Below are positions 1-14,945 of a DNA stretch of 64,000 nt, piece by piece; the stretch's first letter is position 1; every line of letters begins with the position of its first letter. Origin of the DNA: Ascaris suum (Eukaryota; Nematoda; Chromadorea; Rhabditida; Ascarididae); assembly GCA_013433145.1 (NCBI GenBank), contig CM024183.1:1133501-1197500 (forward strand). The letters run 5' to 3'. A program made the position numbers and the translations under genes. The notes beneath the pieces are model-generated. The model made no database searches, was not told the DNA's origin, and saw nothing but the letters and a program-made list of their open reading frames with translations.

Positions 1-3000
1 ATTTAAATTCGAATAAAATTTTAGAGATTTTTTTTTAAATGATTGAAATATACGACGAACCTTTCGAATTGTGGATCTCCCTTGAAATTGCGCCACATAG
101 ATCGTTACAATTCACTTGTATTTGCTTGGATGAATTAGCGCAATATTTACTTCGCTATTTGATTATATCAATTTCATAAACTTATAGATTTTATAATTGA
201 ATTGAAAATTTATGAATTATTGCCAAAAAATAATTGATGAACGTCACGCCGTATATCGTCGAGCGCTTACATTTATTCAGCCGAGTGATTAAAATATGAA
301 CGCGGAAATCGATTACACTCTCATTTAAAACAAGCTTATATATAAGGCAATTACAGCTAGCCTATATGCTTAGCTAAATGCGTCATATCACGCAGCGATT
401 ATTTCTTAGTAGTGTCGATTGATAGATTCGTAAATAGAATAATGGAAATATTAGCGAAAATTTTCCAATGATCTCTCAAATTATAATTGGCCGATTTTTT
501 TTTTGCGCAAGAAATATTCCGATTGTCAATTATCGATGTATAAATCAGGCTGAGAAAAAATTGTAAATTTATTGAAAGGAAATATGAGTAAAAAGGGGAA
601 GCAAAAAAGGCGTGGGGAATCATATGATTCTATTGTTTTACTTAGTAAATAAACCAATCAGTAATAGTTGCATAAATTTTGGCTTAAATTTTTATGAAGA
701 ACTAATAAGCAAAGATAGTGAAAGCCGTATAAACTTTTAGGCAATAATTTATATTGCAGTTGGTTAAAAAATAGCAATAGAAATGAATTACACTTGGAAG
801 ATTGTTTATAAAATTGCAATTTTTTTTATTTGCCATTGTCGACATATTTTGGCTAAAATTTTTCAAAACCGATATATATTCAAGAATAATGAAAAAAAAA
901 GAGTTTTAATGAGAAAAATGAGAAAAAGAAAAATGAAAGAAATGAAAAGAAAAATGAATTTTTTTTTAAAAATTTCAATTATGACTTTTGCGACATAATT
1001 CAATTGTCGAAAACGATTATCAAAACTTTTGATGGCCGGTCTCATAGACTGCGACAAAACTGTAAAAGAACGAAAAGCAAACAAAAACAACGATTAGTGA
1101 AAGTCGTATAAACTAAAGAAATATTAGCAAAAGATAATAAAAATGCATAAATCAATCAATTCGTACTCTTCACAGAAACCTAAAAAGCACATTGCGGAAA
1201 TTCTCCTCCCTCACCCTGCTCCTTCTTTAGGATTTTTAATATGTTCGATTCTTGGATACTCCAGTGGCGTACTTCTGAAGAAGTAATAATTGAAAAGTAA
1301 AACTCATTTAAAATCTAAGGAATGAATTTATGTTCATTAGAAAATTACTTATAACTTAACTGAAACTTATTAGTAATTTAGAGTTTTAAATAAGAAGTAA
1401 TAGTTTCAATATCGAACATAGGCATTCAAATGTTCATAGTTGTCGGACTGGGTGCGTTTATGAATATATAGCAAATAATGAAAAAATGTTGTCGAGGTTA
1501 TTATTGCACCTGTTCTTTATCGCGATAGATACAAATCTGTTCAAAACTTTTTCGCCATTGCTATTTGGTTCATTTGCCTAACTCATAGCATATGAATGAA
1601 CAAATCATAGTATTTACATAAAATGGAATTTTTGCATATTTGCATATTTGTAGGCAGATTATTTCGTATGGCTTTAAAGGCGATGATAAGCCAAATATCG
1701 GCAAATGGGTCTTATTCATTTGAAATCATGAAATAACCAACGTATTTTAATGCAGAAAGTCTTGCTTTTCTCTCCTTTCTACAGAATCTGCTGGTGTATA
1801 CCTGGGAGGGGGGGGGGGGGGGGGGGAGGGGGGAGAGGGGGGGTAGCAGCTGAAATACTATTACAACAAAAACAATTTTTCTACTTAACAGTTTTCGATA
1901 CATATAGGGGTTCGTTTACTTACGGCATTGGGCAATCAGAATGCAATACCTAAAAAACGATTTTTTTGGCAGTTTGATTTCTAAAAGCTTCACTCATTAG
2001 TATGATCTTAGGCATTAATTAAACAACACATAGAAAAATAAATGATAAAATTTTATCCAACACAATCCTGTATAATTCCGTACCGCGCAATAACAGCGAA
2101 AATTTTAAAAAAGTACTTTACCGCATAGAGGTAATACTTTATAGAGGATAACAAAAATGACTCAATCATTCATCTGTATAGGCGCTTATCTTTGCGTTTT
2201 ATTAGAGCTTCTATTGACCGTGTAAGAAATTTCAATGTGAGATAACAAGGGATTTTATTTTTTTTTTAAAATACTTTAACAGACTACTTAGAAGACTTCA
2301 GTGAAAAATAATGCCAACAACTATGTTCGTTGAGTATAAGTAAAAGGTGAAAAAAATTTTGGAAAAATGCTCAAAAATTTGTTACTTATGAAAGGGAAAA
2401 ATTTTATGAAAATTATCTAAGAGAATGCAATTTTTTTTTTTTTTGCATGCAACTTTTCTTTGCATTATTTGCCTATTAAATGCTAATTGAGAATTCTGAA
2501 AATCTTTGATGAAAATAATTTCTCAAAAGTTTATGATATTATTTTTCTGAATTATCACCAAAAATTTCGCCACAATTTTCGGGAAGTAAACTTATTGTCG
2601 TTTTCAATTTTCTAAGTAAAATGTTGTATGGAAAGAGAACAGTTGATTTTTTTGAGGGGGGGGGGAGGAGGAGGGGTGGAAAAGCGACTAATAAATATCG
2701 GTCAGTAAAAATTTAAAAAACAACCGAAAAAAAACAGACTAAAAAAATTTTTTTTAAATATGGAATGCGATATTAATTAAATGTTCACCTAGATAATAGA
2801 TATATTTTGCGCTGAGATTGACGTAAGAAAATATCACGATTTATGTGAACATCTGCTTCTTATATCAAAAAAAAAAAAAAAAATGTCTCATAAAATGTCG
2901 ATGTGTTACGATATGATCGATGCTAGAGGGAATATAATTCGAATTGATGATCGTTGATAAACGTTGCTAGCGGTTACGAATATATTATTGGATTTTATTC

Positions 3001-3865
3001 GCACGCTATTCGACTAACACCACTTGAAAATGCTTCGAATTCAATCAACGTCGAGCATATTCCACAAATTCTTTCGTTTAGATCGAGAAAAATTCATTAT
3101 GCAATTAAATTAGCGAGTGTTTAATAATTGTGAAAAAATTTTCAAGAAAAATTTGCATTGTTAATAAAAGCAGGAAGATGGCCACTTAATAAAGGTACAG
3201 ATCGATAAATTGCCCTAAGTTGCATTGACGAAACAATTGATTTAAGGTGCTAATATTAACTAGCATGATTTTGAGCGTATTTGTTGATGCAGTGGCGCTT
3301 TTTAAAATAAACAGTTGAGATATATGAACAGCAAGGTTGGCAAAAAAATTATGCAGAATAGTGTGTCAAATAAGTTGGTATGAAAAGTACGTTTGAAATT
3401 CCGCTCATTAGATGAAAAAATTTCATCAATCTCTAATAAATAATAAAATAAGAGCAGCGCAATGAGATACTCGCAATTTGTTAATTAATTTCATTCCTTA
3501 TTTTTAAAAAAATCCACGAAAAAAATCGTTTTTATGAGTTCTTGTAAACGTGCACTATGATGATAGCATATTGTTTGTTTATCTGTTTTCTCGATAATTT
3601 CAAGTTGGCATTAATTGAAGTTGAAATTGTCGAATATAGCAGGTAAAATAGACATCATGTAATAAATCTTGAATTGTTTGCATCTATAACGAATAAATCA
3701 CATCACTATCTCTCGCTCGAATATATACATCTTCGACTTCAGCCGCAAATTTGCAATCAAACAAGGTGCAAATTATATGCTAGCACCTAGAACTTCTCAA
3801 ATATTTTTTTTTCTATTGCTCGTCTATGTGAAACGATGCAGCACAATAGTATAGTGAAAACGATC

Positions 3866-4057
3866 TCATCGTAAAACTAGACGTTTTGCAATTCTCCGTC
3901 TCCAGCGTGTCCCCACCAATTCTCCAAAAAATTTTCCTCTCAGTGAGAGAATTTCAGAACGCAGAAACTCCTCCATAGGCGTGAAAATCTGCTCCACCGT
4001 CGTTAGGGTAAATTTCATAATGTCACGTGGCGAAGGTACCAGTTCATGAGAGGCCAT
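3866..4057 (-). other. GC-richer open island, coding status unknown
   Basis: A 63-codon minus-strand frame starts MASHELVPSP and ends with a stop. Its base composition is clearly richer in GC than the flanks. There is no signal peptide, domain or splice acceptor that I can recognise. It could be a small gene, an exon or part of a dispersed repeat. Confidence 0.15.
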
Positions 4058-5330
4058 TTTCCGTGCAGTGTACTATGCAATATTTCATTGTTGCCTACTA
4101 ATTTCGGAAGGAGGAGTGAGCGTTCAAAAGCATAAGAATACGAACGCATTATTCAAATGATATACTTTATGTTGGTAATTTGTGAAACCGGTTGGTCAAG
4201 TGCGCAAAATGCGCAAGTACATATCATGCTAGTATGGTGCCAACTTCCCTAGCACATTTCTGAATGTGTTTTTCTAATTCAGTCGTGTGAAATGCAATTA
4301 GACCGGTCAAAAAAGATGTGCACATATTCTCCAGGCAGATTCTTTTCTTTATAAATCCTTTTGAACTTGGTGCATTAATTGAAAGTTGATACAAAGGCCT
4401 TGATACGTTCTTCACAATAAATTCTGTGATGCGAATTCACTCGATCGAATTCATAATTGCAGTTAAAATCGTTCACGATTTGTAAATCGTGGATAGACAG
4501 ATCGGCGGACAGACAGACAGGCCAATTACAAACAGACAAACCGACCATCAGACACAACCGTAAATACTATTTCTTCATGAACTCAAACTTAAAACAGCTT
4601 GCGCGCATGCCAACATAATATGCTTCACAAAATCAAATTTGCAAGAACACATAATAGAACACGAAAAGATTGCAGGACATGCGCTAGGTGTGCGCAACAA
4701 GTTGCTGCATAATAGCTCAATGACACATTTAACGCTGGATACTTTCGTCATATGGCATTTTTATGACAATATAAAATTTTCGGATCACATTCACCGGTCT
4801 ACCTCAAAAGAAAAAAAAGCGAATATATACGGCGATAGACGACGATATGAGAAAAACTTCAAAGATTTTCCACGTGCAATATTCTTGCTTTAGGTAAAAA
4901 TGAAAAATTTTTTTTGCATATTTTGCGTTTTGCATTTTGCATTTTTTGCATTCTGCAATACATTTATGAAAAGAGTATAGGCGAATATTACCGGCGTAAG
5001 TTGTTTGCAAAAAAAAAAACACATCTATAGATATACTGATCATTAAGCGTGTCTTCTGTTTGGGAAATAATAGGTCAATGACGCATTATTATTTTCATCT
5101 GCGGACTCATTAGTGCAAAAGAAAAATCAATAATTGGATAAATTCGGTGCAAAAATGATGAAGTAATAATGAAAGTAAGAAAAGCTGGAAAAATATATAT
5201 CATATAACCTTCTAATCAAACTCATTCAATCAGCCTCGAAATGTTTCGGCATTTTAAGTTTTGCGTGCTTTTGATCATCTTCTAGTTTTCCACGAGTACA
5301 TTCTACCGGTTTTTTTTTTGCAGAGTTGAG

Positions 5331-5418
5331 ATGATTATTGGGCCTAGGTTCGATTAGTTCATGATTATTGGCCTAGGTTCGATTAGTTAATGATTATTGG
5401 CCTAGGTTCGATTAGTTC
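5331..5418. repeat. three-copy tandem repeat, 29-30 bp unit
   Basis: Copies lie at 5331-5360, 5361-5389 and 5390-5418. They are nearly identical: copy 1 has one extra G and copy 2 ends in A instead of C. Each unit contains the palindrome CCTAGG followed by TTCGATTAGTT. The near-identity indicates a recent duplication. Confidence 0.95.
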
Positions 5419-6219
5419 ATCTCTGTCAATAAAAAAATATTTGAAACCTATGATCATTTCTCATAGTTAAGAACGGTATTTCGTTGATACTTCTTGTTTA
5501 TCCGACCATATCGATCTCGTTTGTTATTTTTAAATTAGAGAAAATCCGTGTTGTTTGTCATGCAAATATTTTCTGGAATTAATTGTTGACAATATTGTAG
5601 CGCCTTATTTCAAAATTTATTAGAAGTCGATTTCCTCGCTTATTTCGCTCTTCAATTCCAATCTTTCGAAGAAAGCTTCCGATCAACTTCCCTCTCCCAA
5701 GACTAACATCTTAATTTTCGTTGATCATTTTTCCTATACTTCGAGCCTTTTTTCGCTTGTTACAATTAACGATAAAAATTTTTCCATATTGTCATCGTTG
5801 CATTGTATATATTGTTGCACCTTCCCACGCACTTTCATGAATAAGGTACAATTTCTAGAAGACTAAGTCTAGTAATTTATCGATGGCCTTAGCCATATAT
5901 CAAAAAAAGAAAATGACCTTCAATCTTTTTTTCGTTTTCTATTAATTCGCCGTTTCGTTCCCATTATTCCACAAACTCGGAAAATGCATTGATCGTTGAT
6001 TTAGCATTTATTCATCATAATGTTAGTTACATAGGCAAATCATGTCTCTAATCGAAAATCTTCACTCGCAAAAAAAACCCATCAGAGATTCTAAATCAGC
6101 TTTTCTCATCAAGCAAGGTCCCTCTTATCATTAAAGCCCATCGGCGTCGTAAGGAATGCCCGCTGACATGGGCATGATAGAAACTCATTTTGTTAGAAAC
6201 TCGAGTCAATATCATCCGA

Positions 6220-7998
<1,779 letters not shown>

Positions 7999-8877
7999 AA
8001 TTTAAGATATTTTATAGCCTAAACTTTCACAGATTTCTTGAAAATGTTTGTTGTGGGGTTTTGAAAAAATTGGATTTCTTCAATAGTGAATAAATCTGAA
8101 TGAGAAAGATCAAATCGTTACTAACAAGATCAAATCTGCTTATACTTTTATTCGAGAAGAATTAACAACATCAGAAATTACTGAATGTTACACCATTATA
8201 TGTCTATCATGGCAACTGCCAATAATTTTTACACACCATATTGCAGTTTCAGTTACGGTAGCAACCTTGAAGAAGGCCTTTGAATGCCCCAGAGATCACT
8301 GAACATTGGAATAAAGCCAAGATTGGCTGATAAGATCGATAAGTTTTTTTCGAAATTCTCTGGTTTTAAATGAAACGATAATGAGGCGAATAAAATGGTT
8401 GAACAGAATCGAAGTTCAGCCACAAATTCCAGCCACAACCGGATGACTATTCCAAATAACGAATACATAGTTTGATGCGCATTGCCTCGGGCACAATAAC
8501 CAAAATGCCTGTTAATTTAGGAGACGATAATTTCACCATCAAACATCCTCCTATTCATTGCTGTAGCACATATGCTGATAACAACATGAGTGTATGCATA
8601 TGTTCACTCTTTGATTTCTTCACATACTGAGGCAACGTCTAAGATAGACCGATCAAAAAAAATTTGCATCTTTTGTATTAAAATTATATTTGCTATGACC
8701 GATTTAGTTGCTCGACCAAATGAACAAACCTGCATATTCTATATAATGCTAATAACGTGTACAGTTCATAACTTAGCTGTTCATTATTTTCAGTATTTTC
8801 TCAATGGTTCAAAAAAAATCTACATTTACTTATTGTGTTCTTCGATCGCTTGCAGCAAATCGTCTATGGAATCTGAT

Positions 8878-9039
<162 letters not shown>

Positions 9040-9553
9040 CAGTTATTATTTGTTGTACTTCAAAAGGTAGCAAGCCTTTTTTTCAAAGTACTACAACCGA
9101 TTTATCTTCTTGAGGGAGATTTCATCACGGAATATTATTGGAATGAAAGAATATGAAGTAAATTATTTTTATTGCCTTAAGTAATATTTTCGAAAAAAAA
9201 CTGAAAAAAAAACTACGCTATGACGTACACACACCATTCATCTATGAACATTTATAAAATTTGCATATTTGCATTTCGAGCTTCAAATTTAGGCCAACAT
9301 ATAAACTACACAATTTAAGATAAATCAGAGGAAATGATGAAAAATATGCAAATAAAAGCGATATACTTCTTTTCCAACATTCCAGTAAGAAAACTTTTTA
9401 TGCATTTGTCATCTATAATCAATATATCAATTAGTAGTATTAACGAGGAGTTTATTAGCAAAAATGCAATACTCACTTTCAAACTCATTCTATTTTTTTT
9501 TGCACTGAAATTTTTTCGTACTCTTTGCTTAATCCCTGAATCGATTCGTAGTT

Positions 9554-9577
9554 ATCGTTGAAAAATTTTTCAACGAT
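9554..9577. repeat. perfect 24-bp palindrome
   Basis: The left half ATCGTTGAAAAA is followed directly by its exact reverse complement. It could form a cruciform or hairpin without a loop. No gene end lies close enough to call it a terminator, and eukaryotic genes do not use this type. Confidence 0.9.
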
Positions 9578-9977
9578 TGACCATTTCTCTGCCATAAATT
9601 GACCACGCCTAGGGCAATTTACGTTGAGCTTGGTCACTTTGATGGTCATCTATAAATTATTCGATAGTCGTCTTAAGTTCTGTCTTTTAATGGTTCATTC
9701 AGGGATACTAAAAATTTGCCGGTCTGCAAGGATCATACTTGACCGCTCTTCGAGCATTACGCAGCAAAATCTTACCAGCCTACGGCAACATCTTTACGTC
9801 TCTATGAGTATTTGTGTTTCTTTACTGTTATTTCTTAGTACCCACTCACGATATGGATAGTATATACGATGTGATATGTGCTTCTTAAGTCTAAAATTAT
9901 TTTTGGCCATTTATAGATATTGCCGTGAATTATTCTGTCCTGTTTATTTACAAATACATAATTTTTGCTGTAATTTG

Positions 9978-10162
<185 letters not shown>

Positions 10163-12549
10163 ACGCGAATAATGACTATTTCGAAAAAATTTGTTGTTGC
10201 AGGATTTTAAATGCTTTAAGGCAACAAAATTTCATCGCTTGCGATATTCTGATTTTGGCCAACCTTTTTTTTGTCATTATTAGCACCCTTTCGAATGAAT
10301 CCTTGCAATCAGTGAGAATATTCCCGAATACTTGAATTCAGTGCTTGAAGAGACTAATTGTGAAAGACCTGAAAAATTTTTATTTCTTTTGATAAGAATT
10401 CTCCAAAATGCTTAAAAAATACGATGATAAATTATAGAAGAAAAACAGTTTGTAAAAATTTTCCACAAAAATGTATTGAGGATCGGCGTAGTCAACGTAT
10501 GACTGCATTTAAGTACAATTTCGAACCTTTCAACGAATTAAAATAGCACATCTATTTTCGAGTAAAACACAGTCGGAATGATGTGAAATAATAGTGAAAA
10601 ATTCAACAAATCTTTCGGCTTTGCGTTACTAATGTCAAAGGCCGGAGGTCGGTCGGGTATCGTTGCCAACGAACAATTGATTCGTCGTAAAACGCTTCCA
10701 ACGATTTATTTCTAAAGTGTTTTTAAACGGAAATTACTATACAACATACAGGCTAGCACAAGTATCGTTTGTGAATATGCACTAAATTTGAGAAAAAAAT
10801 TTCATCATCCCATAAGAGCAATTTATGCTTTATTGTTTGATTAAGTGAAATGAAACGTAATAACGAATTCGAGGCTAGCACAAAATTTAATGAAAAAACA
10901 AGCTACTAATTCGAAGGCTGTTAGGATTGAATGAATCGTCAATAATCTGCATGAACATCACTTCGAGGTTCTCTGTTCCTTAGCACCAATATGCTAATTT
11001 CCACCTCAGAGGAGGAGGGGGGTTTGGACGTTAGGAGGGGAGGGGGAGATTGGAGAAAGGAGAGAGGAGAGAGGAGGAGTCGCCAAAACTAAAGTGTAAA
11101 TCTCGTTCGACGAAAAACAATTCCTCTCTTTCATTTGAAAATCAACGACATTGCTGCAATTCAAAAAACACTAAACAGGTTTTCAGTACAATATTGTACG
11201 ACGTTGTATGTAGTCATTTGACTCGAAAGTAACAAATTTTTTTCTTTCACTTCTATACTATTTCGAAAAACGAAAATATTATATAAAGTACCATTAGATA
11301 GAGCTTTAATTGAAGGCGAAAATGATTAGCCTAACTGAATTAAATTATTCGCAAATATTTCTTCTCTTTTATTTTCACATTTTACAACGTTATTAATTCA
11401 TCTCACTTTTTTGTTCAATAGTACTTTCAACTGTCATCTATATCAACGAAATAAAAACCTTTGAATTTAATTTCAAAATAGTACGCTAACAAACGAAAGA
11501 GCAATTGCATAATTAATTTGCATTTACGTGACCTTTTTTTTGCAAAAATATCAACAATGCATACAATACAATTTCCCTTCTACAATGTTAGAACACTACT
11601 TCTTCCATTTTATTAGTTTACTTAACAGTATAATTAATTGCATTATAGAGTTAATTAAAGAAAATGCAATTTTCTTGTCAAAATCGCGCTTAAATTTTTA
11701 TTGTTAAATAAATTACTACATTATTATATCAAATATAAAAATCATTTGCAATAGAATGTGAGTAGATTCTATAAATATGAAATGAAAATTGCAATTTTAA
11801 TGTTTTTCTTTACATTGTTCTTTTGCAAAGTGTAACGTTTTGCAAATCGCAATAAAACAATGTGTAAATTATCGATGATTCGTTTGCAATAACATTGCGA
11901 TCACTGATGTATGAAAGCGTTAATTTTTTCTCAAATATCGTCATTGCATTCGGTCGTTTTGCACTTAGCGTCGTCGCATCACAATTCCTGTCTAGTTGTT
12001 GATTTTGACTTAACTGTTTCATAGATCAACGACTTTACGTTTCCCCTTTGTAAGTTTACTTTACTTCATTACACTATACAACTCCATACTCAAAGCAGTT
12101 TCTTAAGCAGTATTTTTTAAAAGTTATCGTATTCTATTTATATTAATTCTAATTTCTAGTAGAAAATTTCTATCCGTTAATAATTGTGCTATAAATACAT
12201 TTTCAATACTTCTATAAAAAGTTAGAGTTAGCTGTTATGCTTAGATTTCAAGTTATTTTACTTTCCTTTACTTGTGCATAAGTAAGTATTTATTACAATA
12301 TATTCCATAAAAATTTCCAATTCCTATCTACTGTATTCTACTGTAAATGAGAAAGCGATAATTTTACTCTTTTGTTTTGCTTCAAATATAAGTTAGAGCT
12401 CGAATATCTTCCAACAATTAATTCTACTAGCCTATTCTTAAAAACTTTTTTGGCAAATTTTTATGCATAAAATTATTTATTCATTTCAATTTTGATTTAA
12501 AGCACTCATAAATTGTTTCTCTTAAGAACTATAGTGACGCACCCCTCCT

Positions 12550-12563
12550 CCCCCCCCCCCCCC
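12550..12563. repeat. poly-C run (14)
   Basis: An uninterrupted C14 run after CCCCTCCT in AT-rich spacer. Confidence 0.95.
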
Positions 12564-14945
12564 AACCATCCTTGATAGGGATTGATATTATTCTGTGCGT
12601 TCTTATGAAAAAAAATAAACATTTTTACTCTCTTTTTGCATGTAAATTTTAATATTCTAAAATGCTAAGCGCAATGAGGGATTTTCTCGTTCATCATCAA
12701 CCAATGAATATTTGGCAAATATTTTTATGTGATGCCCAAAAAATTTTTATGGTATTAAAGAAGGATTATATTTTTTTAAAAAAAAGATCACTGTACGTAA
12801 TAGATTTTTAAAAAACGCTATGCTTAAAAAACAAATGAAAAAACTTTCACTAGGCGCATATTGTGGTATGTATTTATGCAGCTACAGTAGAGAAGGCATT
12901 GGTAGCAAGTTTTGTTGACTTTTTCACGCTTGATATTCATCAAATAAATGAACTTTTTGAAGCTTCTCATTTGATTATCACATGGATACGTCTAATTGTT
13001 CGATCGATAGATATTAATTGAAATCTTGAATTGATTAATACTGATCTAGTTTCTGGATCGATCGATAATCGATTGGTTCTGTTGGTCTAGTTAATAGCAA
13101 CGTTACGAGATCGATCATCATATGAGGTGTTTTTCTCATAGCGTTCAAATGCTCTTATATGGAAACCTGCTTTTCGGCACATTTACCGATCAATTTCACC
13201 ATTACGTTCCCACTTACTTGTTCATATACAATCCTTTTGTAGTTACCACAAGTGAATGCTAGAACCATAGTCTCTTAGTATTTTAATTTAAATATAAGCA
13301 GAAGCATTTACTATTTTTGTGAAATTATTTTAAGTAAGAATGACTTCAAAATTTCCGATTCAAAAATGCTAACAATAGAAATCATTGATTTACTTAATAA
13401 TAGAGTTGTTTTATCAATTGTAATTGATATTTAAAAGAAGTTCAGTGCATTAGAAAAAAAAACGTTGCATTTTTTCTAATGCTTCAAGCTCAATAAATTT
13501 AGCTTTTTTTTTCCATTTCAATTATTTCATAAGAAAGAATATACGCATTAATTGTTTATTGATATATTTTGTTATATTATTTAATATTTATTTTCAACTT
13601 TGATGTCATTGTGTTGAAATATTTTTGTTTAATCGATTTATACTTGTTCAAAAAAGAGTAATTTTATGTTGTTAAAGATGTCGACAATACTAAATCATCA
13701 GCTCTCCTCTCGAGGATTACTTTTTACTTAAGACAGTTAATACGAGTTTATTTTTTACTTTCGAAATATATAGTCAAGCCTTATTGATCAGGTTTGTTGG
13801 CCAGATATTTATTCTAATAACAGTAAACGTTAACTGCACTTAGCGTATAGGTTGGCCACTGTCAGCTGATTTTTTTTATTACTAACCTTTCATATCCTAA
13901 ACAGATAGCTGAAAATAAAGCGATAATATTAGAATTTGCTATCAAATTTGACGAATACATGGAAAAAAACATAATTGAAATTGCAAATTTTTCAGTGCTT
14001 TTTCGACGTTTCATGAACTCGTTTGGGTAATTATACGAGAAAAACTTTTAAAAACGTGAAGATTTTTCTTTCATGTTCTATTTCATTCCGAAATTGAACG
14101 ATGTAGGGATTTTATAGCTCAATAAGGTCTAAAATCTGTGCAAACACATTCAGAGTTCAATGAAATATCACCTTTCACCCCGAATAAGACTGGATCTAAT
14201 CTTTTGCCATATAGTTGTAATTTGAATCGAACCAGTTTTGATCTCAGTCCCGACAGTGACCGAATTTTTAATCGACGATTGATACGTATAAGGATGCCTA
14301 CTAAAACCTGAACAATGAGGAATGTCTAATTGGAACTGAATTCACTACTGCATATTAAGTTGATAGCCTACTTTCCTTCAATTAAAGGTTTAGTGCTGCA
14401 ATTCTCTGTCAAAGATTTGCAAATTCGATGTTTACCACACAATAGCAATGAAATGTTTTCTTTTGGAAAAGCCTGAAATTCCGATTTATAGTAATATATG
14501 ATCGCCGAAAAAACATTTTTAGGTTACTTCGGTCCTAATTGTTCTTGCTATATATTTTTGTAATAATATCTACTATGCATTTCTGCTAATTTTGCTTTAC
14601 GAAAGTGCATTATGCCGACATATGGTGTGCGTGTTTGCATGTGATGTCTATCTCTTGAGTAGTTCCAACTTCGAAACTATCAAAGCCAAAATTAGGAAAT
14701 TTTTTACCTCTAGTGGGCATTATGGGATGATCGATTAAATTATTTTTCATGTTTAAAGCACATATCGTGCCAACTTTCCTGGTGCGCTTTCCCAATTATT
14801 TACATATGCTTTCACATGTGTGATTTTACTGCTATATCTTACTGTTTTGCTGTTTTCAGATACTTATTGCAAAACGAAACTACTATCGATTATTTGGTGG
14901 AATACTGCAATACTGAGGAGAAATTTTCAGTTGTTTTTTTTCATT

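Larger units (their letters stand above)
1..6219. other. AT-rich intergenic DNA
   Basis: I see no supported gene here. The stretch holds A/T homopolymers, a 19-base G run at 1808-1826, a 10-base G run at 2656-2665 and a 30-bp tandem repeat at 5331-5418. A more GC-rich island at 3860-4070 is open for 63 codons on the minus strand but shows no clear splice sites and no recognisable family. Confidence 0.5.

Noticed and set aside
5331..5418. tRNA B-box-like GGTTCGATT in each tandem unit
   Set aside because: The units are too short and no tRNA arms flank them.
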